From Balaenoptera acutorostrata (lineage: Eukaryota > Chordata > Mammalia > Artiodactyla > Balaenopteridae): a stretch of DNA of 64,000 nt. The position numbers and the translations under genes are program-made. Positions 44,553 through 57,916 of the stretch are shown piece after piece (position 1 is the first letter of the stretch; each line of letters begins with the position of its first letter). The stretch covers positions 55,911,000-55,974,999 of the forward strand of contig NC_080079.1 of assembly GCF_949987535.1 (NCBI RefSeq). Reading direction: 5' to 3'. Under the pieces are notes generated by a model that saw nothing but the letters and a program-made list of their open reading frames with translations, was not told the DNA's origin and made no database searches.

Positions 44553-44714
44553 CCAGTGCTTCTCAAACTTGAAAGCGCATGAAATCACCTGGGAATCTTG
44601 TTAAAAGCAGATTCTGCATCAGCTGCTGTGGGGCAAGTCTGCAGCGCTACAGGCTCCCAGGTGTTGCCGGTGCTGCCCAGTTGACAGGCCTGTGGGCGGT
44701 TCTCTGAACAGTGA
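44553..44714 (+). mobile_element. MER5A-like hAT MITE
   Basis: 'ccagtgcttctcaaacttga', 'gaaatcacctgggaatcttg' and 'aaaagcagattctgcatcag' follow the MER5A consensus. Confidence 0.8.
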
Positions 44715-44719
44715 GGGTG

Positions 44720-47700
44720 TAAGAGGCCCAAAAGAAAAACAGTAACACTGATGGAGGGAAAGGACCTTTAAGGCAAGTCGTGGGGGAAAGCCCACCCACC
44801 TAATCGTGCGTCCACCGACAGGGATGCAATCAGCTTTCTCGGAGGAATGCTTTAACTGTAGAATTTGCTCAGTATTTTAGTGCATCCCACTGGATCCTCA
44901 CAGGTTATTTTTATTCCCATTTCACAGCTGTGGAAGCTACTCTAACCAAATGTTTATCAAAGCTGGACTCCCTGCCCCTTGGATACCTTCCAAGACCACA
45001 GACCTCCTGTGACGCAGGGCAGAAACACACAGCCCAGAACAGTGACAAGGCTGATCCCAGCCCAGCAGACAATGGGAGGAAAGCCATGGGGCACAGGAGG
45101 CCTCCCAGGGGGTGGAGGCTGGGTGGGGAAAGGCAGATAAAGGGCCAGAAACCCATTTTTGCCTCCTGGAATTTTGAACAAAATAAAGACAAAATGTAAA
45201 TCTAGCCGCCACCCCGCCACCCCCAGGACCAAACTGGATATTTAAGTACAGATGGTATCTCTGTCTTATAGGTTTTGTTTTTACTCTTAACAGCCTGGCC
45301 TCACTTTGTTGGGAGGTAAAATAAAGAGCTTTCTTTCCATCCCCGGAGGTTCCCCAAAGAGGGAATGTGGTATTTCCAAGAAAAGGGTCAATGCCATGGT
45401 CTGAGGCAGGACTATTTATCAGTGGGCTCCTGGTGCCACACTCAGCCCCTGAGGACTGCCCGTGTGCTTCTGGGCTCAGGATGGGTGGGTTTCACCACCA
45501 CCAGCCCCTCAAGAACCTGAGGAAGAAACGCGCCAGGGAAGAGATACCCTCCGTTAACCCCATCTGATGACATTTCCTCCAAAAAGGTACCCTGAGTTGG
45601 TGAGAGGGGCTCAGTGTAGCGACCAAGCACTTTGGACTTAGATTCATAGAACTCAAAGAGTCACGGCTCAAAAACGTCCAAAGTTCATCTGAGCAACCCT
45701 TCCATTTTCCAGAGACCTACGCCCATGGAAATGAATCGCCAAGGTCACCCAGAGGGCCAGTCGCACAGCTGGGACCCAACCTCAGCCTTCTCCTTACTTC
45801 CCTGCGCTTTTCCGGAGCAGCGTGCTGCCTCAGTCATGACCTTTCCCACACTTGTTTGGGCCCAACTACGCTAAAAGCTGCATCTGTGTTTCAATGCATA
45901 TGACAGCGAACTTAGCTATTTTTGCTGAGTCTTGTACAACATTTGCTAAAACAAGGGCACTCCAAAGGGCAACCCTGTCCAGGGCTGGGACTTGCTTCCT
46001 AATTTGCGAGGTTGGCTGATAAGAGTCAGATAAGACAGCCAGGCTGATCTCAAGACGGATGGGTTTTGAAAAGATTTAAAAAAAATGCTAAACACGAATA
46101 AAAGTAGTGACAGCTCCAGAGTTCTCATACCAAACAACTCTTATGTCAAAGGCAGGGGGACTACATTTCAGATTCCGGCTGCGGTTTAGAAAGCTGGAGA
46201 TGTATGAGTTGGGGCGGGCACACTTCCAGAAAGAGATGCCAGAGAGTAACCCTCAGCTTGGCCTGTGACCTCACACTGGGCGAAATCAGACCCCCAGGAG
46301 GAAGCTCATTTTGCCCACCAAAAACTGGGGATGAGAGATATTCAGATGCAAAGGGACAGGGGGTGGATGGTTCCCCTCAGTTGGAGAAAAATTCTCACAA
46401 CCACAGAGACCAAAAAAAAAAAAAAAACCTACTGTTTTCTCAACTACCCCTGCCACTAAATGCTAAGAGCTCTTCCTACACGGCTCTTTCATGGAGAAGG
46501 ACCAGGAGGTAAAGGGATCAAAATTTACGCTTGGGAGTGGCTTTTTCTGCCTAAGACCAGGAGGCTGGTGCTCCCAAAGGCATCCATGAACTCACCCTCC
46601 CCCCCATCCTTCTCCCTCTCTCACACACCCTCAGTGGCACAAACAGGCAAGCCCCCTCTCTGTCCCCACTGTACAAGTCAGCATCACTGTGATCCAATAA
46701 GATGCAAGACCCTCTTTAAACAAACAGAAATCTCAGCACCACCGGGGAGCTGGGGGTACGGCTGGGGGAAGTGACGGTACAGCCGGCAGACTGCACGCCA
46801 TCGACTCAGTGGGAAGATTCATGTCGTGAGGGCTTCCGCTGGTGCTGTGCGCCCGATGCCTGCTGCCTGCCCAGCCTGCCGCCGCCTGCCTGAGATTCAA
46901 GAGCCCGGAGATGGCAGAACAAAGGAAAATGGCCGTGGCTCAGGCAGCGGGGGGGGGGGGGGGGTGGGGGGGGGGGGGGGGGTGGAGGCTGCAGGCCGGC
47001 CTGCCGGCAAGCAGGCTTTTCTAGAGCTGAGTGCTCCAGCGAGGCACAGGGGACACTGGGCTGAGCGCTGAGGTACAAAGGAAAATGGGGGCCTCAAGGC
47101 TGACAGCTACCCAGGCACACGCCTGGCCCCCACCCAAGGGTGCAGCTGGGCCGGGAGAGCTCAGGCAGACACCACTCCCAGAGGCGGCGGGCAGGTGGCT
47201 GACAAGACAGGCACTGTGCACCCCTGCTCCTTGCCCAGCTGCTCAGAGCTCTCCCCCAGGGGGGTTCCAGGCACAGCTAGGGGGCTTGAGGGGGGGGAGG
47301 GGAATCTTGACAGAGGTACCCACAAAGGGCAGGGTCCCTCCAGATTTCCAGGGATGGGGAGCACTGGGCTAGGCAGTTCACCCAACATCAGAGAACATGA
47401 GTGGGGCCCTGGAGTGGCTAAGATCTGTTCACTAAAGGACTTCTATTAGCATAATGGGCTCCCGCTACCAGCAACAATAGAGGCACTGGCCACCCCCTCT
47501 CCTCCTCCCCTCCCCCCAAAATAATTCACAATGGGAGGCAGCAGGAAACCGGGGCAGAGCCCATGAATAGCTCCACTGTCAGTTCCCAGGCGCCACCTCC
47601 TCAGCCCCACAGGTCAGCCCTAGCTGCCACCCGGCCACAACAGAAACTTCTGTGCTGCCAAGCTCCAACAACAAGCTCCTTACAACAGAGCAGTGGGCAT

Positions 47701-48800
47701 GGGAAGCTGTGGACTTCTCACAGGGGCGGCATGTGAGGGCAATGGTGGGAGAGACAGGGCAGGGACGCAGGCCTCAAACTCACCAGGTCAGGGTCATATC
47801 GGGCACCTTTTTTTTTTAGGGGGGCTATCTGCCAGCCAGCCCTAAAATCTCCCCGCTTCGTGCCCTGCCCTTTGCAGGCATGGGGTGGCCAGAGCCAGAT
47901 AGGGGAAGATTATGGTCCTTTCTGGGGTACACGGTGGCCACAAGGATGGGGAAACAGCCAGAGCACTCCCAGGACTCCCAGAAGGATCCCAGTAGATGGC
48001 TCCAACGTAAGCCCTCTCTCACATCCCTGCCTCCCTGCCCCAACCCATCCCAGGAAGAAAACCTCACCTGCCCTCACCCCCTGCTTCTGCTCTGCAAGGA
48101 AGCCGCCTGCTCAAAACAGAAAAACCCATCTATTATTTACACCAAGTGCCTTCTACACAGGCTTTTAAAATCACAGGGTGGCAGTCAGGCCCAGAGCAGC
48201 CTGAAGCGGCACAAAGCCAGGCAGAGCCTCTGGGCAGGCAGGAGATGGGGGAATCCCAGAGCTGCGGAAGGTCCAGTGGGGCCTGGACAAGAGGCCTCAC
48301 ACTAACCCCTGAAACCCAGGGAGAATCTGCTCTTCTAAAAGCTGATTCCCAAATCCTTGTTTGTTTCTCAGCCAGGATGCCGGACCTCACACCTGGCCCA
48401 ATTCCTGCAAACTCCTGGGGCCGCTCAAGCCCACGTACGAAAAGCCTCCCCACTCCCCGCCTCCCCAGAACCTCCCTAGACCCTATCTGGCTCTGACTGC
48501 CTCTTCACACTCTTACATCACACTTTCGGGTGCACAGGCAGGCCCACAGGGCACAGCCAAGGGCTGCAAACACCAGGTGCCCTGGAAGCAGGCTGACCTG
48601 AGCTGAAACAAACAGACTACGGCGGGAACTAGCACCAGCACCGCAGTCCCTCCAGCTCTAGGCTCTGACTGCAGAAACACAAGATCCCGCCAAAAGAAAA
48701 ACTCAGAAATGTTCATGCTCCCTCTTGGAATCAAAACAGCGTGTTTCTTTTCTGGTCAAGCACCCCATGCCTGGATTCCCCGTCTAGCCATCTCTACAAC
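44720..48800. other. Intron 1 stretch, mostly unrecognised
   Basis: No exon or CHR SINE seen. G-rich in places (46949-46982, 47281-47300). Open frames such as 47880-48305 plus lack any family signature. Confidence 0.4.
46949..46982. repeat. Poly-G tract
   Basis: Two runs of about 16 and 17 G separated by one T. In gene sense the transcript is C-rich, so a quadruplex would form on the non-template-complement DNA strand. Confidence 0.9.
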
Positions 48801-49215
48801 AGACCTCTGAGCATGTACATGTGAGGCATTCCTGCAGCTCGGCTTATAGGAACCAAACACTGAAAGCAACCTCAATGTCCATCCATGGGGGGCTGATAAA
48901 GTGAATCAGGGTTGACCACACAGAGGAATAACATGCCGCCGTTCAATAGAATGGCCTGAACTGCGTGTGCTGAAATGGAACAATCCCAAGATAAACTTTA
49001 GGGTAGAAATCAGAACTCCCTAAGTAGTGTACGGCATGGCGATAAACAAGAGGAGGCCAGAGACGCTTCACTAGACACCCAACATCTGGTGATGGTGACA
49101 GGGCCTCAGGGGAGCAGAACTGAAGGGGTCAGGGGTGGAAATATTAATTTTCACTATATATTTTTATGTATCTTTCATCATGTATTTTTTTAAAGAAAAA
49201 AGTTAAAACTAAATT
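48800..49215 (+). repeat. L1/HAL1 3'-end fragment
   Basis: 'aaagcaacctcaatgtccat', 'gaataacatgccgccgttca' and a terminal A-rich stretch match an L1/HAL1 3' end. Confidence 0.6.
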
Positions 49216-49219
49216 GACA

Positions 49220-51570
49220 TTTAAAATCCCTAAAGTTCATGGCACAAAAAATTTGGCTTGTAGCTCTCTGCAGGCAGTCTCTGGCATCTCCCTAGAACAA
49301 GAAGAAGGGGGGGAAAAGGGGAAGAGAGTGCCAGGCTCTGGAATAAAGACAGACTTACCAACTCAGAGAGTTCCCTGCTCACAACTCCTCCCCAAGTCCC
49401 AAAATAGAAAGCCTTCCTAGGAAGACCAAGAGCAGATTTTGACCAAGGCAGAAGGGAAACCTAAGTTATTCCATACAGAGGACCATCTGTAGCCAGGTCC
49501 ACTCGGTCCACGATGAGACTGTAAGACCCCCAGGTTCTGGGGGCACTGAGCCGCAGGCATCCCAGGCCTCAGCATGGACCTTTCTCAGGGCCCTCCCCAG
49601 TCATCAGTGAGGCTCAAGGTCCTAGTGTTACAAACTCATCCCAATTTTAGCAGCTGAAGAAAGCTATTTCAACAGATTTCTAGGCCTGGCCCAACTCCAA
49701 GAACAGGCTAAAAACAGTTTCTCCAAAATCCAAGCTCTAAACTCCAACCCCTTAACCACTAAACTCCCTGTACCTTTCAGGAAATGCAAGCTGCAAAATG
49801 GAGCTGTGAGATGGGTTTGCACATTTGTTCCTTACTAAAGGAATACGTACATGTTGTTTAAAAGCCTACTTTAACTGACATGTCAATAAATACTCTGCAC
49901 TCAGAAGCACTGATGTATTTCCTCCAAGTGATTTTCCCCCTAAGGAACGATATAATAACCATCCCAGTCTCTCTCCTGCTTCTGAGGGGTATGACACAAT
50001 GCCTATTAGAACCAGGACTGGCCAGACCATTTGGGTGAGACCACTCGGCGGGCGGGGAGTGGTTCCTGGATGGAGCTCTCTCTACCTAGCAGAAGTTCCC
50101 TGCCCCACCTTGCAGCCCACCACAAAGGTCTCCTAATGACTCGCAGACCGCCCAGACCACAGAGAAAGGTGGCTGGAAAGAGGGAAGATGTTAAGTTTGG
50201 CTCCCCTATCCTATTAGAGGCTTTCTGATGAGTGTTCAATGTTCGACAAGTAGCCCCCAAATTAAGGAGCACAAATGAGACTCCACAACAAGTAGAATCA
50301 CGCAGGCACTTGGAGCCCTCAGACCTCAGCTGCTGGAGACAAGTTCCTGGGCCCTCAGTGGGACCTCAGCACCTCTGGTGCAGAATCCTACAACCCTCCA
50401 TCAGCCCAAGGCCGGCCCCTCTCTGACCGCCTTTCTGCATGAGCGGGCAGTGCCCTACACCCAGGTAGGAACTGACCCTCAACACACCGAATCCTGCAGC
50501 ACCCCCGGCTGGCACTTGCCCCACCTCCCCACATCTGTCTTCCCACAGAGAGAGCTTCAGGACTCCCTAGTCCAGAGGGGCCCCGGACAGGCCTGCCCAT
50601 CCCACCCCTCCACCAGGGCACACACCACTCGCACCTCCCTGCTCCCTCGGGAATGAATGAATACCCCATGGCTACCACCGGCTCTTTTGTTGACAGGCCC
50701 CCTTGTCCACGTTTATATCATTACTTGTATTTCACAGGAAGCAGCTAGGACAACAGGAGACGATGACAGTGGAGGTAGGATGGCCGCACAGAGCCACTGT
50801 CCCCTGCAGGGGTGGAAGCCAGCCCTCAGGAAGGGGGGAAGGCCCGAACCCACAGCCAGCAGATTTTCTGCACACACCCTTTTTTTTTCTCACAACAGCG
50901 GGGGTTCTGGTTCCTAACAAGCTGACTGTTGAGACAGGAGCACCCCCAGGAGTAGCAGACACACCCAATAGGGTCATCTGTGCAGGGTGTGACCAGACAG
51001 ACAAGAGGGGCAGAGAAAACCAGGAGGATCGGAAGGCCTTGGGCAGGAAGGAAGCAGCGGGGGATCAGGCCAGAAGGCCCCTGGAGCGGCAGTGTGGGGG
51101 GAGGGAGGGGATCACCCACTGCACCTCCCTTGGCCCAGCTCAGGCAGATTAGACAGTCGGGTCCCAGGCCTGTGGGAGAGGGAGATCCATAAAGTTGTCA
51201 GACTGGTTTGCCCAGGATGCAGAGAACAGGAAACATAAGGTACACAGGCCAAGGAAAGAGGGTCAAGTAGGGAGGGTTGTCCAGAGTCAAATGGCTGTTA
51301 TCCGGCTCCCAACAGATCTGGCAACAAGGGCAGCCAGCATTGGCCTGGGGGCGGGGGGGGCACAGGGAACCAAGGCCACGGGTCCATGCTGTTTCTTGGA
51401 TGCAGAGGGCGGTCCAGGGGCCAAGAGTGAAGGAGCCAGGGGCCAAGGAGCCAGTAGATGCTGTAAAGAAAAGGACTAGGGTTTCTGGAAACAAGGGAGT
51501 GACGCCCACAAAGAGGGGCACCACTCCTGAGCGACAAGCGTGAGTGGTGATGAGCTCAGGCCAGTGCCTC
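49220..51570. other. Intron 1 stretch, nothing recognised
   Basis: No gene, RNA or clear repeat. Long plus- and minus-strand frames around 50.7-51.5 kb look like chance in G+C-rich DNA. Confidence 0.4.
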
Positions 51571-51576
51571 GTACAC

Positions 51577-52072
51577 TGACAGTCTCTTTTTGACCAAACT
51601 AGTCAGGATCCTCTGAGCCCTCTGCCCCATGAGGAGGCCCAAACCCGGGCTTCTGTCTCTGTCCTTGTAGAGTCCAGTTTTAGCAGGAATCCCGCTAAGG
51701 CAGTTTAGCCAGGATCTCCTCCCACCCTCCATAGCTGATCACCTTCCACATGTGACCAAATTCCGCATCCTCCCCTGTAGCACCTGCCACGTGACACCTG
51801 ATCACCCTAGCCTGCCTTCAGCAAGAACTGTCAGCTCAGTTAGCAAAGAATTACCCTACCCTCCTATAAATTTACCATCCATCCACCGACCCACCTCTGC
51901 TCCTGGCTATAAATTCCCACTTTTCCTTGTAACATTTGGGGTTGAGGCCAGTCTCTCTCCCCTACTGCAAAACCCCATTCGCCATTGTTGTAGTCCTTAC
52001 ACCTATCACGACACTCCTGAATAAAGTGTGCCTTACTGCCTTCACGAGTGTCAGAATAATTTTTTTTTAACA
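51577..52072 (+). repeat. Probable solo LTR
   Basis: Begins TGACAG and ends TTTAACA, with a TATA-like 'ctggctataaattcccac', a poly(A) signal in 'cctgaataaagtgtgcctta' and a T-rich end, the layout of an LTR. No clear target duplication; family not assigned. Non-coding. Confidence 0.6.
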
Positions 52073-52079
52073 ATATGGA

Positions 52080-53420
52080 GCTCCAAGTCTTCCTGGACCC
52101 CTCACCCAGAGTGTGAGAACCGCTGGGATTGGGGCTGGCCTCCCCGACCAAGCCCTGGGGGTCAGACCCTGTCTGTCTGGCCCAGGGGTGAAGGGCTGAA
52201 ACCAGACAGCCAAGCTGCAGGGTGGTCGGACATTAGGGAGGTCATCTGGAGAGGAAACAGGGTCTCTTCGTGGCAATGGTCACTCAGTGGGCAACCAGGG
52301 CCTTTCCTTGGAGCAGCTGGTGGCAGCAGCCAGAAGCCTGGAAAGAGCAGGGACCTGAGCAAGCTGAGTGGGCACCCCAGACTGGGGATCAAAACACTCC
52401 AAAAGCTGAGAGTCACACATGGCCTGAACTGCTGCAGTGGGTGTGTAGGGCCCAGTCGCCCATCCCTGGGAGGCCAAATCTGAAGCTGAGGCGGCCATAT
52501 CCCTTATTTCCACCTGCCACTTTCCAACAAGCCCGGGTATCCCATGGTGCCCTGATGGGCTTCTGATGCATCAGCACAGACCCTGCCTTGGAACTGTGTG
52601 TCCTGGGATATGCTGCTGCCCTCGACCCTCCCAGGCTCACCACTCAGACTTCAGGGTGTGGATGAAAGAGATACAGGGGACACTCATTTAATTCCAGCTG
52701 CTGTGAGGGCCCCTCTCCGGAGTATCAGGACGACAAATTCCTCAAAGCCGCTTTTTTCTTTTTAATGCTTCCTGGGCCCTGCAGAATAGACTGGCACAGG
52801 CCCCAACAGCTAGTACAGGTAAACAGGGAAAACACAGACAGGGGGTTCATCGAACCTCTCCTCAGGGTCAACCTCTGCCCAGCCCCACGTCCTGACCCCT
52901 CCCCAAACCTTACCCGTGCAGGAAAGCCCAGCCTCAGCTCTCCCAAATTCCAGGACACACGCAGAGTCTGAGGCAGCACCAGGAGTGTACCTCTGACCCA
53001 GGATCCCAGTGGCCCCGCCACGGCTCGCAGCCACGCAGCACAGGCTGACAGAGCCCAAGAAGGGAGGAGCTGGTCCCTCCTGCTATCCAGCTGATGGACA
53101 TCAGGGCTCCAGGAACTTCTCCTTGGCTACTGGGCGAGCGAGACAGAACAGACCTCCAGAAGCCTGCCCAGGCCCACTTACTCTCAGATTACCAGCCTGC
53201 GGCCTCTTGAGGGAAAACCACAGCAACGCCCAGCCAGGCCCAGCCCCGCCCAACCCCAGCAGGCCCAAGAATGGAGGAAGTGGGCTTCCCAGAATCCTCG
53301 GCTGGTGAGCACTTTGCTGAGAGCCGTCAGCGTGATGGCAGCAGTCCTAAACCAGGGTATCACCCTAACTCAGGGGCTGCACACACTGCTTCTCAAACCT
53401 GAACAGTGTATGTTTCACAG
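52080..53420. other. Intron 1 stretch, nothing recognised
   Basis: G+C-moderate, no gene or repeat I can name. Confidence 0.4.
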
Positions 53421-53429
53421 TAACTCCAT

Positions 53430-53610
53430 GAGGGACAGGAAGGGCAGATTCTTATCACTTCACAGATGAGAAAACCAAATCCAAGAAAGAAAGAAAGAAA
53501 AAAAAAAAATCAAAGCCTTGTCTAGGTCATTCAGCTAGAAAGTAGATACGACTCTAAAGCTGGCCTCACCACTGTCTACTCTAGGTGCTGGACAACATTA
53601 CTCATCGTTA
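53430..53610 (-). repeat. MIR SINE
   Basis: 'cttcacagatgagaaaacca' then 'gtctaggtcattcagctaga' is the MIR complement, interrupted by an A-rich run. Confidence 0.65.
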
Positions 53611-54879
53611 TGTTTAATTGGCACTAAACATTTCCTACTAGCCAGGCCCTTTGCTGGTCCAACACAGCCACTTGCCCTGTCTGAGCCAAAAAAAAACATG
53701 CCGTTAAGGGAGAAAACAGATGTTGAGACATTATGAATACCCCACTGCTATAATGAAGATAAGACAAACCAAGAACGCTGGCATTCACTTAGACCAAAGA
53801 TTTTCAAAGCACAGGTCTACACAGTCCCCTGAGGACTCTGATGACCAGCCAAGAATGGGACCACTGCTGTAGACCACCATTACCTCTCTCCCTCTATTCC
53901 AGCTAGGAAAGAAAACAGAAGCCCTGAAAAAGGAGGAGACATGCCTAAGGATAGTACGTTACCACGAGCAGAAGAACCTGAAGTCTCACCACCTCCACCA
54001 GTGTTTCTTGACCCTGCTGGAAGTCACCAGGGACAAAGCCGGTGACAAACCACAAAAGCAAGGTCCACAGGGTAGCCAGCTCTTTGACACCCTGCAAGCG
54101 TGGCCCGGGTGGAAAAATGCAATTAACAAAGGGGTTCTAAACCACTTCGCAGGACAGAGAACCACCCCAGCCCCATATTCAAGCCTGTCCTCCATGTAGC
54201 TCCATCCTTTAGTAACCTCACCACCTTACCTTTCCATACCCCTCGGCCTGCAAGCTCAGCCCCAGAGTCTCACAGGTGGAAGGGGAAGGGCAAGGCCTAG
54301 AACGGTGCTTCTACATGCTCCTGCTTCCAAGAAAGGTGGCTGTCCCTACTCGCCACATACAGATAGAGCATGAGGAAGTCCAAGAAGTCCAAGGGCTCAT
54401 GTGCCAGGGCAGAGAGGAGGAGCAGGAGCCTGCTTCGCTTCCCACAGGCAATAATATCCCTCCTTAAAGGCGACCAGGACCCAGCAGCAGGAAACAGGAA
54501 TCCTGGAACCCAGTTTACAGCCCCTAGCACCAGGCTAGGAGCTAAACAAGTGCTTAGTAAGAATCCCTGGCCTGGGACTCATCACTAGTCCTTGGGCTCA
54601 TGAACTAATGAATGAAAAAATGAATGAGCAAAAGAAGACCCAAGGGACTCAAATAACTTGCCCAGGGTCAGAGGAGCAAGCTGCTTCTGCAGACCACCTC
54701 TTACTACCCTAATAAGCATTTTTGTTCACCATACCTCTGTCCTTCAAATGTGGCACCTCTATTCATCTTTAACCTAAATGACATTTCTTTGACTAATTCG
54801 TGATCGATGTTCATGGTGACACAGAAACATACGACACTCGGACCCAGACCTTGGGAAGAAGTCACAGAGACGGCACAGT

Positions 54880-55225
54880 GGTAGGCAGGTGGCAGGCATC
54901 AGTGCTGTTCACCAAATGTTTCCAGTCCTCTTTCGCTCCCCACCCTGCAGGGAAGTACGGCCATGTGACTGCTTCGGCCATGAAATGCCACTTCTGGGTG
55001 GAAGCTTTAAGAGCCAGGGTGAGATTCATCATGTTCTCTGTTCCTCTGTCCAAGTGACCAGGAACATTTCACTTAATCAGCATGGGTCCCATGGTGAGAA
55101 CAACATAAAGCAGACATGCGATGCATGTGGTGTAAGAAATCATCCTTTGTTGCTTTAAGCCTCCGAGATTTGAGGATTGTTACCACAGCAAACTCTGATC
55201 TATCTAGACAGATACAGGCAATGAC
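54880..55225 (+). repeat. Ancient interspersed repeat (family not assigned)
   Basis: 'tgaaatgccacttctgggtg', 'gctttaagagccagggtgag', 'catgttctctgttcctctgt' and 'ctttaagcctccgagatttg' match a common mammalian repeat seen next to L1M copies. A related stretch is at 61590-61870. Confidence 0.55.
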
Positions 55226-55479
55226 TCGCTCCCACTGTGCATGGCAGTGCTGGTCTTCCCATTCCCTGGCCTTAGGGAGACAAAAGCTACATCACCAGTC
55301 AACCTGCTATGTGCCCAGATAGTTGAGATGCTTTCAGAAGCAGGGAACATAAGGGCACCTGCACTGAAGAACTTACTAGTTCCTTTGTGGGCCAGGCTTG
55401 TTCAGTGTATTAATCAACTTTAATCACTTCTGAGAGGAAGGCATTATCTAATTAGGTATGAGGAAACCCGGTTCACATT

Positions 55480-55675
55480 CAGACCTTAAGAAAGTTACTC
55501 TGTGACCTCTCTAGGCCACAGTTTCATCCTCTGTAAAACGGGACATTAACATTATCTACCATACTGTGTCGTTTCACGGATTAAATGAATGAATACGAGT
55601 AAAGCGTCTAGGATAGTATGTGGTGTAAGTCTCAATCATTAAGTCTCAATAAACTTACTATTACTACACATTTTA
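55480..55675 (+). repeat. MIR SINE
   Basis: 'gtgacctctctaggccacag', 'tttcatcctctgtaaaacgg', 'ggattaaatgaatgaatacg' follow MIR order. Confidence 0.75.
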
Positions 55676-56149
55676 AAACCAGCAAAGGTTTCCCAGGACC
55701 GGCACAATGGCACTTTACAGGCATTGCCAAACTGAATTCTATCTCAGTTGAAGTTAAACAAGTAACAAGTCAAATCCCTGAGCACACAGTAACCTAGAGT
55801 GAGACCTCAGAAAATGTTTCCACAACCCAGAGCTTCCAGAACTCCCTGCTCCCTCCCCTCCTTGGGAATTCAGTACCACCAGGACCTGCAGGGCAGGGCG
55901 CCCTCCTCTCCCACACAGAACACGTGCTTTGTCTTCCCACTCCCAATCACGGGAAGGGAGGCGCCCTCACCTGCCCTCAGAGATTTGCACAGCTGCCCAG
56001 CTGGTAAAGGGGGGAACTTCCCTGGGCAGCCAACCCTTCTGCAGCCCCTTTCTTTCCATGCCCTTTCTTCCCAGAGGCAGCCACAAACCTCCAAATGCAC
56101 CAGTGGGCTTGAACTCCTGTTCGCCTGAATAATGCTGCTAAGCAGAGAT

Positions 56150-56310
56150 CAAGCTCAGATTAATAAACGCCACAGAGCATCTACTACATGTCCAGCCTGG
56201 GTTCTAAGACCACACAGAGCTGCCAGCCAGCTGTGAGCCTGGAACAATGCTTGCAACAGCTCCTGGCACCCCACAGACTCTCAACCATGCTTTGTTGAAT
56301 GAACTGAAGA
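56150..56310 (+). repeat. L2/MIR 3'-end scrap
   Basis: 'gagcctggaacaatgcttgc' and 'tttgttgaatgaactgaag' resemble the shared L2/MIR 3' end. Confidence 0.45.
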
Positions 56311-57063
56311 CCATGTTTGGTAGTCCAAGCAGTGGAGTTCAGAGATGTGGGGATGCAATAAGAGGGGAGGGGAAATCCATCTGGGAGCCTGGGCTTCCAA
56401 GGCTTGACCCCCAGACACTATGGATCCTCAGGATGGGACAAAGCTTGGAGACAGCTGAGAGAGGAGCTAGAAGGGCAAACGGGGCCATCATGGAGGAGTA
56501 CGCGCTTCATTCTGAGGGTGCCAGGGCCCAGGAGGATCCCTGGAAACAAGGGTGCTTTGGCCTTCCACAGGGCTGACTGAATGTAGAGGGGATGTAGGGG
56601 TGCTGGGGTGCTCTGATGGCCTAGGCCCCAGGTTTCCCTTCACCAGCAGGGAAGGGTGACCCGAGCACTCTGCAGGCACTAACTTCCCCTACTTTGAGGT
56701 CAAGGGGAAGGGGGAAGGCTACTTTTGAGGATTTGGCAGGCAGCTCCACCCACTCCTATCAGCCCCAAGGCAACCCCCATCTCAGAAGACAGGAGGACTC
56801 CTACGGAGCAGACCATGGGAGAGAGCACACCTGCAAAGGCTCCAATGCAATGCCCTGCACTCATGGCCCAGGACGACTTGACGCCCCCAGACCCCAGCGC
56901 GCTGCTACACAGCGCCGCAGCCAGCCGCCAGGGCAGTACGGGGGGCCAACCATTTCCCGACTCCTCACAGCACCGACCCCTTCTAGCCTGAGACCAACTT
57001 CTATGGGCCTCCCGGATTCGTGTCCCATTAGTCCCGGTACCCAAGTCCCTACACAGACACACC

Positions 57064-57088
57064 CCCCCCATACACACACACACACACG
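57064..57088. repeat. C-run plus (CA)n
   Basis: 'cccccccatacacacacaca' followed by CACACG at the edge of the CpG island. Confidence 0.9.
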
Positions 57089-57872
57089 CCCATACCCACT
57101 GGCGGCACCACCACTCCTCCCCGCAGGAGCAGTGGCCCCGGGACGAGCCAACTCCGCAGCCACAGACCCAACTCGACCGAAGCTCCAGTTAGGTCAGGAG
57201 TCGGGCTTTGCTCCAAAGCACAACCCCAAACGACCAACACGGAGAAGCTGGATCACCACCTACTCAAACTCCGCCCGCCCCAAACCCGTGCAGGGCAGAG
57301 TGGAACACACGGCAGGGGTGGGCGACTTGGAGCACACTCGAGGCGGGGCGGGGAAGGGGACCGCCCTCCCCAGTCCGCGCCACCCTCCACCCCTGGCCCG
57401 AGCTCCAGGCAGCCGAGGGTCCGTGACGGAACCGAAAGGAGTGCCCAACCTAAGGCTCGAGGCTGGGGAGAGGGGCAGAGCCCAGAACCGCGGCGGTCCG
57501 ACCCCTCCCTCTCCGAGTGCTCCCACTCCCGCCCGGTCGCAGCAGGCACCCGTCCGGGGACACGGACAGGGCGAGGGCGGCAGAACCCCGAGCGCCAGCC
57601 GGGTCGCCCGCTTCGGCTCTCACTCCGCCCGGCGCCCGAGTTCGGCTCAGCGGGGTCCGGGCCAAGGCCTCCGGCCCCTCACGGGCGATCTGGGCAGACA
57701 AAGCCAGTGCCGCCCGCCGGGCCGCCCCCGGGGCAGAGGCGAGGGAACCGGAGGGACCGATCCTGGACATGGGGAGCAGTCCTAGTCCCCAGAGGGCGCT
57801 CAGGGGGATTGGCCTCAGACAATGAGGGGGGCAGGGCCCGACGCTCCAGCGGGGACTCCGCGCTCTACTCAC

Positions 57873-57878
57873 CCGGGC

Positions 57879-57916
<38 letters not shown>

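Noticed and set aside
51577..52072. A first exon or promoter suggested by TATA-like and AATAAA motifs
   Set aside because: The TG…CA ends and order of signals fit an LTR better than a host promoter.
56694..57785. 363-codon plus-strand open frame overlapping the CpG island
   Set aside because: Stop codons are rare in G+C-rich CpG-island DNA. The product is low-complexity P/R/G/S without a domain, and it lies antisense across the TSPAN14 promoter.
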